A stretch of 64,000 nucleotides of DNA from Hyposmocoma kahamanoa. Lineage: Eukaryota; Arthropoda; Insecta; Lepidoptera; Cosmopterigidae. The notes beneath the pieces were generated by a model. That model was not told the origin of the DNA. It searched no databases and saw only the letters and a list, made by a program, of their open reading frames with translations. Within the stretch, counting starts at the first letter, position 1, and every line of letters starts with the position of its first letter. Positions 25,001 through 37,500 of this stretch are shown one piece after another. The DNA lies in the NCBI RefSeq assembly GCF_003589595.1, contig NW_020654810.1, forward strand, positions 15,222,779-15,286,778, read 5' to 3'. Position numbers and translations under genes: made by a program.

Positions 25001-28000
25001 GTTGATCATTGAAAAGATTGACAAGTTAAAAATTCTATCAACCAAAGGACGGTATCTCACAGTCGTTATATGGCACGCGACAAAAAAGCCCATTACCTAA
25101 GCAAATGTATATTTTAATACAGAATAAGCAATAAATCTCGCGATGGGCTTTCGAATTCCGCGCAAGTCATCCGACGAGGTGAGATCGGCTGGGAAATACC
25201 GCTCGCATATACCATACATATACATACGTAGGTGCACAAACTTACGGCCATGCTGATGTCGTGTCTCTGCCAACCGTGCAGTGATAACGAATTTATTACA
25301 CCTTTTAAAATATCTACTGCTAGAAAAACTTGACAACATCGGTACCAGTGAACAGGTTGGTCTGCACATTTATACATTGTTGATGAACTAATAAAATATT
25401 TTTACATGACAAGGCAAGAATGTGGACAGAGATGAATAATAATGGAATGTTAGGAACAGTTGCGCTGGATTACTGGGGCTGTAGTCGCCAAGTGGTTCCG
25501 CATTGGAGGTTTTTGTGCGGCGAGGACGTGGGCGCCGCCAGTTACTGCCGGAGGCGACGACGACTGCGCGCGCGCCGGCACAAACCGGCACACTCCATCG
25601 CTGCTACGGTACGCATTGCAACCACGACAACAGACTAGCCGTCCTGCACTATGCACGGCCACAGTAATTTTGCAATTTTAATTTGCTATAGGTATGCAGA
25701 CAAAGAAATTATCACTGCGTTTTTGAAACTAGGCGCTCGCTTTGTGCTTTCTTAGTTGTCAATTATGTTCCGTTAACACTAATTAAAGCAGACATTCAAC
25801 CATTTGAGTAGTGGCAGCTTTCTTAGAATTTCAATTTGTCTTTTATTACTCAACAACAGAATAGACCGATGCACATGGGCTGACATTACTTCTTGCCCGC
25901 TGATATTGCGTATGTAGGTACTTGTAGGTACTAACAATTAGCACATCTAACGCTCTACCTTACGTCATTTATAACCATTTGGTGAGCTCTAAACACCCAA
26001 AGGTGCTCAATAGTGTGTACAAAAAAGCCTATTACGCACAAATAATATATGCTTTTGTAATATCAATCGCTGCAGACACCGTTATCAAGATAACAATCTT
26101 CACACCTCCACAGGCTGCGTGTAAATAGTGTATGCCCAGTTTTTCGAAACCCCTGGAAGCGTGGCCTCTAATGAAGTTACTCGGCAGTTATTGTCTAGGT
26201 GCGAGCTTGGCGCACGCGCACGTGTGAGTTAGCATTGTTATTCTAAACTCGGCGCGTGATAAATTGATTTGGTGACAGTGCGCGCCGTGTAGGCATACAA
26301 ACGTTGCTCATACAAAACCCCAGAGACAATTATGGACGTCATCTACTATTTCACACTTCGACTTTTAAGTCTTTTATTTATTAGGCAAGTATTCTAAAAA
26401 ACTCAGTTCTTACGTCTAGTCTGTTGTACAGAAAGACTCATTTTCCTAACGTTAAATGCGACGTGACATGTGTGTGGGGATGTCACAACGACGTACCTCC
26501 ATGAGTGGAGGATTGCATAGGAAGAGAGCCTATCCATCGAGCCATCGTGAGCCTGCGCAAGCGAGGCTCTGCCGCTGTGGCCTTTTACTCCCCTTGCTAA
26601 TCGTGAGACGTGCATGGATACGGAACAAGGTACAAACAATGTTACCCCCTCAATTTCCTCCTTGGAGGAAACATTGGCTGGAATGGGTAGCCCGCCCAGC
26701 AAACGCGAACGGTGTGACGTGACTTCGGTATCGCCCATGGATACGAAGCAGGCGGGTCGTTCGGATCCCATACAACCTGGCAAAGCTCACGCTGGTGAAC
26801 GAAGAAGAGAAGTCGGAAGACATGTGTGCTCACGTCTTCGGAGAAGCATGGCTACAGAGCAAGGGTTTTGAGCATTGAAAAGACCTGATAGCCGCATGCA
26901 GTGCCAAACACAGTAGAGAAGATCTGTCCCTTAAAAGCATGGCATCAGACTGCTCACTAGAGACTTAAGAATTAAGAATTAGAATGCTCTCTTAGTCATG
27001 TCAAATATTGGGCAGAGAGAGGATAGAGTGTGTAGATTCTGCCATGAGGTGGATGAAACTCCTGTTCATCTTCTCATCCATGATGATCCTAATGGGCGTA
27101 CGAAGATCCATACTGGAAAGGCACATACCACAACCAGAGTACATAAATAACAAAGCAGAGCAGAGGTCACAGGTTTGATTCCGGGGCCGGGAGAAATATG
27201 AGTGTGGCCTACATTTATTTCTCTCGTGAGTTTGGGTGTCATTTGTGATTGTCTATGTGTGTGTCCAGGGCATCCGCGACACAGGGTTTCTCTAGTGCGG
27301 GGCTAAATTGAATGTGTGCGTTATTATTATTACAATAATTATCAATAAAAATCTCACGGAGCCAGGAAAGTCCTTCAGTTCTTTAATGTCGGACTTGATT
27401 TTGAACTGTAATTAGTGGCACAATAGATAGATTAGTTGATGGTCGCAGTGATGAGTCAGTGAGGGGTTGCATATGCCCGGAAAGAAGCCACTCTAATAAT
27501 AATAATAACGTTAAATGTAATTAAAATACCTTGCCATTATTCAGTGTTAGACTAAAATAAATATTTAAGCATTGTTTAAAACACTAAGTGACGCAACGAA
27601 CAAGTTGTGCGCCTGGTGGTAAGCGACACGCCTATACATAACAGTTACAGTGCCACTCAGAGCTTTAACGCGCAAAGATCTTAGTCTTACTTGTACTTTC
27701 AATAGATTATCATCGTTATCAATTTTATATCTTCTCACAATCAAAAGTTTTTTACTTACTGTACTCAATTCAACAAACTTATATACGCAGTATATAAGTG
27801 TGTTATACATACTTTATTCGTCTATCTTACCTTACAAATACAGCGGAAGCAGCTTTTCCAGATCTGATCCAGCTTGGCGTCCTGAAGACTGACCGGTTCG
27901 CCCTCGTTGGAGCACGGCGCGCGGTGCCCGCCTGAAACGACAACGTAACATTGTAACGCCAATGAAAATGTAACACGCGTGGCTGAATACTTACGGAATA

Positions 28001-31000
28001 GTGTACAGTTGAAACCAAGCTCTCTATTCGTTACAAATACAAAAGCATTTTCATAAAACTACTTTCAGATGTATGATTTACCAGGCCGCGTGGCCACATG
28101 TGTCATATGATTTTGTTGCTGTCTCTATCGACCTAGAATACGAGATAGTACCTACTCGCATTGAAGTACTTGCGAGCAAAATTACTGAAATTCATTCAAA
28201 GAAATACGGTAGTTCGAAACGAAACGTTGGTTGGTTTGAACAAACAAATATACGCGTTTTAAATGCGGAAAAGTAGTTTCATTTCTTATATGTAATAATC
28301 GCGAAAACCTAAGAACTCGATAAATAAGGTCTGGATAATTCGATATTTGAATTTAATTGATTATTTTAACTAGGCTCATTGGTCACTAATACGTATTAAA
28401 AAGTGTATTTTTATGATTATTGGTATTTATGAGAAGTGTAATTTTGTGTAGAATTACAATGTACACCATCGTACCTATAAAGTTTATTGACATTAATTTT
28501 AGTATCTTAAATAAGGCCAAACTACATTTGTACGCAGCGTGCTCGCTAAACTGTCCTTTTAAACATGCCCATTAAATACAAATCAATCCTGTGTTGCGTC
28601 ATCCATTTTCGTCACTGCGCTGCACATGGGTTTCCTCTAATGAAAGGCCGTTGTACCCTACCATATTGAACGGTACAACTTGAGCTAGAGCGTAATACGT
28701 ACTGTAAAGGTTTATGGAAATATTCCAACTAACTTGCAAATAACTTAATGTCCAATGTCGGGGACAAGTCGCATGAATATTGAATGCCACTATTCTTTAC
28801 TTTTATTGTTATTTGATCTGAATTATTAGTTTTAATTTAAAGAAACTAAGACGGACAGATGAATTTGGATCAAGGGCGAGAATTTACTTTACGCGCTCGG
28901 TGCCTACACGCACGCAGCTGTAAGGCGCTGGCCGCGCGGAGGTGTTTGCGGTTAGTGCCAATATGCGTGGGAAAATATCGACCTATCTATCTGTCCTGGT
29001 GCACTGAACTGCATTCTATTGGCATATTATGTAAAACTCTCGAAACTATTACTATTTTTATGATAGATACAAGCGCCGCCCGGCGCGCCGCCGATAAATA
29101 CAATCGGCGCGCCGTTCAATTCGATCAGGCGCTCCGATCGTACGCACGCGCACGCTTCCGTATTGAGTATGTGAAAATGGCGACGCCAGAAAATGAGTTT
29201 TCTAAGATAAGACTTGTTTTTTTTATAAAATGTAAGTTCGCATTTGACCTCCACGTCACCTGATGGAAAGTGACGATGAGACCGACGATGGAGCATGCAC
29301 ACCTAAATAATGACTGTTCACTTTCGCCTTGAAAAGGCCCAAGTTATAAAGTTTAGGGACCAAGTCTGCAGGCAGGGAATTCCGCTCCATAACCGTTCGC
29401 CATATAAATGTGGAAGCGTAACGCTTCGTGCGAATCTTTGGAATATCCACAACATAGAAGTGGAACCCAAGACTACGCCTAGACCCCCGGTGATGGAAAG
29501 GGGAAAGCGGAATTAAATCGTATAATTTAATCGTAATCGGTGTTCAAGGCTCTGCAGCTTCGCCTCCACTAATTCCGAGTCACCTATAAGCTTCTCGGCA
29601 CAGTTGTCAATTGAATCCAAGGGGGCCAGTTTATATGTAGCAGAGCCATCCTAAAGGTGGCAGCAGTACTCCATGCACGACCGGACTTGTACTTCGTAGA
29701 GCTGAAGCAACTGTCCCGGTGTGAAGTAACGCCTCACCCTGGAAAGATCCCAAGCTTCCTTGCTGCATGTTTGGCCATGGATTCAATGTATCTGCCGAAG
29801 TACAAACTGGACGACAGGTCCATTCCAAGTAGCTGGAGACAGTCAGCTATCGGTATGGATATATCACGAAAAGTCAGAGTCAGCTCAAAGGGACATACCT
29901 TCGGTACGAGTACAGAACTGGGAAATTGACGTGGAAACCTTGTGGATAACACTTCAAATATCTGTTGGTAAAACGGAGAGAAAACTGGCAATCTGCGTCG
30001 TATACTTACCACCTCCAGTAAAATTAGAAACATCGTTTCGATTTTTGGAAAGTGTTGATAGTATAATACACCAAACCGATGACCTTATAATCCTGGGTGA
30101 TTTTAATCTCTGGTTCATTAACTGGAACAATAGTACCAACATGGTTCCATCTAATTATAATACAGCTTTGGGGTACTCCCTAGTGGACTTTCTGACAGTT
30201 AATAACTTGTATCAAACTAATTGTATCAGTAATAGTGATGGTAGATTTTTTGACTTAATACTCTGTAGATTGCCAGAAGCATCGGTGACTGTTCCTTTAA
30301 GTAATCTATCCAAAATATATAATAATCATTTAAGTCTACTGCTACGAATTGTGTATTCTAATGTTAATTATCTCCGTCTAAAAATTAATGATAAAAATAA
30401 CTATTATAAAGCTGATTATAATTCAATAATACGAGATCTTAGAAATGTGGACTGGCACACAAGACTACCTCATTGTAAAAATGTTGACGATATGGTATCA
30501 GAATTATACACTGTTTTCAACGTTGTCATTGGTAAGTATGTGCCGAAATACAGGTCCACCAAGCCAAATTCCCCTATTTGGTTTAGTAACTCTCTTACTA
30601 AACTCTTAGCGGAAAAGGATAGAACGCGTATAAGGTATCTTAAATTCGGAAACCCTCGCGATGAAATTGAATATCAAATGCTTTGCTCTCGTTGTCATAA
30701 GCTCACTGATAAATGCTATAGTCAATATAAAAACAAAATAGAATGTAATATTCCCAAAAATCCAAAAATATTCTGGAGTTTTATAAAAAATAAACGTGGT
30801 GGGCACTCGACGATTCCTGCGAAAATGCAAATGGACGATGTGATTGTTAATTCTGGTCCAAATATTGCCAACTTGTTTGCTCGACACTTTCGTTCAGTCT
30901 TTAGTAATGATTTTTCTTCTCATACGACACAAAATTGCCCCTGATTGCCATTCAAGTAAATCAATAATAATAATAATAACCTTTATTTACTCTTACAAGG

Positions 31001-31481
31001 GTACAAAGTTTTTACAATGTAATTTACATGAAAATGCTTAAATAATAGGGTACCTTTGCAAGAGACTGGAGTCTATACTAGGAACTAACCTGTGTGACAG
31101 ATCTCCAGGCTCTCACCCAACCTGATAAAACCGTGTTTGAAAAAGCAGTTGCAATGTAAATAAATTACAAACATCAATTTTTACAATCATTGTAACTATT
31201 GCAGAAAATGATAATATAATAATACTAATAAAATGATTATAATTTATAATTTAGTGACGTAAGTACAACCAGTAAAATTAAAGAATAAGCTAATATGACA
31301 CTTAAAAAAAGAAAAATGAATAATAATAATAATATTAAAAGATGAAACAATAAAACAGAGATGTGCATGTAATTGCATACTCCCAGGATGTGTGTGCGTG
31401 TGTGTGTGCGTGTGCGTGTGCGCGTGCGCGTGCGCGTGCGCGTGCGCGTGCGCGTGCGCGTGCGCGTGCGCGTGTGCGTGC

Positions 31482-31516
<35 letters not shown>

Positions 31517-34500
31517 CATGCGCGCGGAGTACATAAATTATAAATCAATATAGAAGATCTTCTGTAGTCTGATAATCGAGACTGAGTAAATAATTTGTTA
31601 TTTTATTCTTACACTCATGTCTAGTAAGAGGGTAAAAGGCCAGTACATTATTTAGCTTATTATATAAGTAGCTTCCCAGAAAGCACAAAAATTTACCAGC
31701 GAATTTTGTTCGAAAGGTCACTATTGGGCAGACGGTATGTTTTCTTCTTTTGTTATTAAAAGGAGGATCAAAAAATAGTTTAGAATGCTTAAATAAAATG
31801 ACATGCAATATAAATAATTGCCGGACTGTTAAAACTTTACAGTCCTTGTAAAGCGTAATTGTTGGATATAAGCGTGGGAGATAGTGACTAACTTTCAGTA
31901 TCAATCTTATATAATATAATAAATAATGTAACTCTGCACGAACGTGATGTTTTAAACAAAATTTAAAAAATCGACCCGTTGAAAGGAGCGGGTCCATATA
32001 CAATTCCACCACTATTCGTAAAACGCTGTGGTTCAGTTTTGACTCAACCCCTGACAATGATATTCAATCGTTCATTGCGGGAGGGAAAATATCCTGAAGT
32101 ATGGAAGAATTCCCGAATCGTACCCGTGTATAAAAAAGGGGATCAGAGTAATGTCAAAAACTATCGCCCTATTTCGATACTTTCCAGTTTTTCAAAGTTA
32201 TTCCAAGCTGTTTTACATCCTATTATAACAAAATAAAAATAGTATATCAGACCATCAACACGGTTTTAGGAAAGGTTACTCTACACAGACGAATCTAGTG
32301 TCATTTATATTAGACTTATGCGGGGAAGTCGATGGTGGATCTCAAGTCGAGGCCATATATACAGACTTTAGTAGCGCGTTTGACAAGGTCAACCGTAGCC
32401 TGCTCTTACAAAAACTTAGCAATTACGGATTTGAGAGTTCGCTGCTTCAGTGGTTCAAATCTTACCTGCAAGAGCGACGTCAGAGTGTTGTTGTCAATGG
32501 TTATGAGTCTGGGGTCCCTCAAGGGTCCCATTTGGGTCCGATCCTGTTTTTGATATTTATTAATGACATTACTACTCGCATTAAACATTGCCGGAAGTCT
32601 CTTTACGCAGATTATCTAAAAATCTACAGCATTGTCAAATCGTCCGCTGATGTTGCTCTAATAGAAAACGATTTAAATGAAATTGTATACTGGTGTCACT
32701 CCAATTGCATGACTCTCAACGTCAAAAAATGCTTCCACATAAAATATGCCCGAAAGAAAAAACCGCTTGCTTCTACGTACGAGATTGGTGGCGTCGCATT
32801 GGGCGAGGTTGAGGAAATCCGAGATTTGGGAGTTTTAATAGACAGTAAACTAACTTTTACTTCACATATAGACAAAGTAGTAACTAAGGCTGCCCAGATG
32901 CTTGGATTTCTCAAACGAAACTCCTTAAGTTTTAAACAAATACAAACCAAGATCCTGTTATACAATGCTTTTGTACGCAGCCATCTCGAATACGCAAGTG
33001 TCACATGGAGTCCATTTTATGCAGTGCACTCGCAACGCGTGGAGAGCATACAGCGAGCGTTCACCAGACATTTGGCTTTCTGTTCCAGCGGATTCTCTCA
33101 CAGGCAACCGTATGAACAGCGTTTACAAAAATTCAACATGGTTACTTTGCGTGATCGAAGGCTTTTGTTGGACTTGTGTTTCCTGCACAGGCTCATTAAT
33201 GGACTGGTTCAATGTTGTGATTTACACGAATGCATTTCTCTGAGTGTCCCGTATAAATATCCTAGAAACGCAATAACAAAAATGTTCTATACTCCCTCTT
33301 GTGAAACCATTCTTGGCCTTCAATCCCCTTTGACTAGGATTTTCAACGAGTACAATACGATTAACAGTAAAATCGAGATGTGTACCACGACAGGATAAAT
33401 ATTTTTGTCAATAAAATTTCAAAATTATTCAAATTCGAGCAGTAGGTATTGATAACGTTAATTTAAATTAAGTTAATATAAGTTGTTTTAGTAACCCTTC
33501 TATTATAAATGCTATGTACACCATAATTGTCATATATATCAGATGTAATTCCGTATGTTGAATGTTGAAATGTTGTAATATATATGATGTGGTAGTACTT
33601 AATAAATAAATAAATATATAAATAAAGACTGGATTTTCTTTCCACTGACCCTTGCATTGGTCAAGTACCTTTCTACAACTGTGTTGTCATCAGCATACGC
33701 GAAGGTACCTGGAATTAACATATCATTGATATGCAGCAGAAAGAGAGTTGTAGACAGTAGGGAACCCTGAGGAATCTATCGCCATATGTTCGGAAGAGTA
33801 GGCTTCTAAGACCAATCGAATCGACCGTTCGCTCAAGAAATCCCAGATCCAATTGCAAAGGCTTCCCACTGAAAGCCCAAAGGGAAGCTTACTTAAAAGG
33901 CTTGCGTGGCAGACCCTGTCAAAGGCTTTAGAAATATCCAAAGACACTGCAAATGCTTCACCTTACTTTTCTATAGCCTCGCTCCATATGTGACAGGCAT
34001 ACTCAAGAATATACCCAGTTGATCGCCCTCGTCGGAATACGTACTGGCGATCACTGACGAGGTCGTTGTCTTCAAGATACGACAGGAGACGGTTGTTGAG
34101 CACACGTTCCATAGTCTTGCAGAGTATGGAAGTGACTGAGATAGGTCTATAGTTGACAGACTCAGCTCTGCTTCCCTTTTTCGGCACAGGTTGCACGTTT
34201 TGTAAGCTTCCACGACCTGGGAACTACAGCAGTCTCAAGTGAGACGCGGTACAAGCGTAGGCGTGTGAGAACAAGAGACAACTCAGGCGCACCGTTACGT
34301 AGGACTAGTGCTGAAATTCCATCTGGCCCGCTAGCTTTATTAACGTCTAGATTCCGCAGAGTTCTAAGTACCTCTTTTTGGAGGTAAAACGAGATCCAGA
34401 CGCGAACTCTTTGCAAAGAGTGAGGCAAAAAGATTTGCCTTGTCTTCTGCCAGTCCAACGTGCCGTCCGGCCTCAGAAGAGATGGCATAGATGGGCGACA

Positions 34501-37500
34501 AAAGTTAGTTAGTAACTTTATATTTAAAGATGTCTTGTTTAAAAAATTAATTTATCAATTTCTGACGTCGCCATTTTCACTACGCATACACAATATGAAA
34601 GCGTGCGTGCGAGTGCGCGTGCGTACGATCGGAGCGCCTAATTGAACTGATAAACATTTTATTGCTATAGAAAATATATTATTTTATTTTTCCCTTTGAA
34701 AAAGTATTTGAATAACGGTTTTTGTAACAATAAACAAATACCGTTATACAAATTCGTTTTAGGGTCGCGCTCGCGCCGCCGAAACGCCGCCACCGCCGAC
34801 ACTTTTTCGTCGACGTGCCGCCGCCGGTTGGTCTATTATCGGCACTCATATCTATTTTATGCCAAGTGACTCGACGAACAAGTCATGCGCCTGGTGGTAA
34901 GCGATACGCCTCTCCATTGCAGCTCCAGTGCCACTCTGTGCTTGAGATTACAAAGATCCAAGGGGGCTGCCACTGCTCCCGTCACACTGAGTCATAGCTG
35001 ACAAGTCTCATGTACCCGTAATTTCACCAACACCCTTATCCTTTAAAACTGGAACGCAGTAATGCTCACATTATTGCTTCGCAGTAGAAATATCCAAGGT
35101 GGCAATACTTCCCTGGATAAACTCATTCACAAGGAGCTCTACTGCTTCTCTAAATCGATAATCAGTTGATAATCTTGAAATTATCAACAAAATATCGCAT
35201 ATTGTTGCAAATATTCTCTTGAGTATGAAGTGAATATTTAAAAGTTATAGACACAAATGAGATCTGTGGAAAAACCATCCATAAATTAGAGATACATAAT
35301 ACTGAATTCCACGAATTTATATATAGGTACATTTTCCTTTAGAAGACTTTCCGTGAATACAATATTAAGATAATAAAACAAAGGTGACGAAACACGTATA
35401 CACGATACAAGGGACAGCGTCATACTAGAATCATAAATTGTGATTACGTTACGTTATAAATGGTCAGTTCAGAGACGACACGGGCTGATCATTTACCTTG
35501 ATTTAGCGGCGCGGATCCGCATTCTTTTTGTGCAGACATTTTGGGTGCCACCACTCTGGCACCGGTCGTACTGTCCTCTACACAGCGCGATGTTATTTGT
35601 TTACTCATTTCTACGCCACAGTAAGCTCTAGATCACACCAGGCGAGAATCCGCATTCTTTTTGTTCTATTTTGATGCCAAAATGTGTTTCGCGGTTCGAT
35701 GGTGTGCCATCCAAATCTCTTAATTCCTTTCATATTGTCACCATACCGATTAAATGTAACATGATACACATAAATTACATGTATGACAGTAAGACAAATA
35801 GTTACTGTTGAGAACTAACTGAGGGTGCTTGCATTGTGACTTTTGTCAATTATCTATTCATACAATCCTTAACTTACTCGTTATTGGGAATCTAACCTTT
35901 ATTTATATAAAAATAGATAATAATTAAACCATAGCGCTGTCCTACAAAACCTACATAATAATACCGTTTTGAAGTAACAATGTGTTCAAATTGATTTAAC
36001 ATCAAATATCCGCATTCTTTACGGGCGCCGCAGTACCGGTCTTACTAATCTTAAACTGCTTGATGTTTTTATTATTTGTAACCGTATACTCTCATAAATT
36101 CTGATTCTGTAAGCTACGTTACGATCAGACAGTTCCGATGACACGTGTGACACGCGATTTTACGCGCCAAATGGATTTTAGTAGTTCATTTACCACCATG
36201 CGTTTGTTGTATTTTTTACGATCAGCTGGACTCATCACGCAGGTTACTTTTTAAAGATATGTGCTACGATAAATACGCATTATTTATTTTATTATCTACC
36301 AAATTGTTAACATTGTTGTTCTAAGTTTCGTAAATTAAATTAGAAATATTCTGACAAAACAACACTCCATGCATTAATCGTCATCATAAATATTTTGGTA
36401 AGTAATGTTTGTTCCTCTCCAAAACGTATACGAACACATTCCTCGACGCTGTTTGCCTAGTAATAAAACTAAATACTTATGTATATTTACTTAAAGTCAG
36501 ATTAATTACAAGTATTCTTAATTAACTCCATGTACACTATAAAATTTATTCCTTGCTATTTATTTTACTATATTTGGAATTTGTCAATAATGCAACAATC
36601 AGTTCAATGTAAACCATGCCAAATTTGCTATATCGACTTTTATCATCATAGCAACGGGCACCTCAAGGTAAACGAATTTATAAATAATTCCTAAGTGGAA
36701 TTTTAAATTATTAAATTAGAGAATTTATATTGTTAGAATTATCCAATAAATCAACCTTTAAGCATCTATTTTATTTTTGGTTATATAATTTTCATATTCG
36801 TGTGCTCGTAAGATATTATGTGTTTATTAACAAATGGATTTATATAAAAAACTATAAGGCAAATATATATTTTAAATTACACATGTCATTTAATAAGACA
36901 TGCATTTCTGAAAGCTTTAGTAGCAGTACAGCTCCTTGTGAAAGAGTTCCTCCAGGGAAATACCTTACTTATTTCTGTCTCCAAGCAGTAATGTGAGCAT
37001 TACTGCGTTCCGGTTTTGAAAGGTAAGGGTGCTGGTGAAATTACAGGTACATGGTCACATTGTCACATTGTCACATTGTCAACATTGGAACATTGTCAAC
37101 GAATTTTTTTTTTATTATTAAAAAATAAGTGCACATTTGACTTCCATCTCACCTGATGGAAAGTGACCATGTAGTCGACGATGGGGCACGCAAACCTAAA
37201 TAAACTCTCGCCTTGAAAAGGTCCAAGTTATAACGTTCAGGGAACAAGTCTGCAGGCAGGGAATTCCACTCCATAGCCGTTCGCCATATAAATGTGGAAG
37301 CGAAACGCTTGGTGCGAATCCTTGTAATATCCACAACATAAGGGTGGCACCCCAGCCTGTCTGGTCCCCCTATGATGGAAAGGGGAAGGCGGAATTAATT
37401 CGTGTAACTCCCTCGCACACTCTCCGTGATATATCCGGTACAATATCGATAAGCAGGTAACTTTACGGCGTGTGTATGTCTCAGGGTGACAGGTGCAGTG

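Larger units (their letters stand above)
15169..27830. other. cv-2 intron between VWC1-part exons (12.7 kb)
   Basis: Holds the foldback at 15827-16097, LINE tails at 17778-18300 and 18603-19045, family A and B repeats, an RTE-like fragment at 21280-21500, a LINE C-terminal fragment near 26900-27130, and GC-rich islands at 22536-22605, 23033-23145, 24690-24920 and 25480-25600. Other parts (16100-17770, 19170-19800) show nothing I can assign. Confidence 0.6.
29898..33638 (+). mobile_element. 5'-truncated non-LTR retrotransposon inserted into a Jockey-like LINE
   Basis: Sense-strand LINE with the endonuclease part at 29898-30957, reverse transcriptase at about 31969-33398, a short 3' UTR and an AATAAATAAATAAAT-rich tail (33598-33627). 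The 5' end lacks the N-terminal part of the endonuclease. The interior is interrupted by a - strand LINE fragment at 30961-31968. The - strand Jockey-like element resumes on both sides, and about 40 of its codons appear to be missing at the junction; no target duplication is visible, so the insertion may have caused a target deletion. Confidence 0.75.

Noticed and set aside
24684..25681. Several Arg/Ala-rich open frames on both strands
   Set aside because: They follow GC-rich islands and overlap each other in all frames.
31237..31548. Long His/Thr/Ala/Arg open frames on the - strand
   Set aside because: They are translations of the TG/CG microsatellite.
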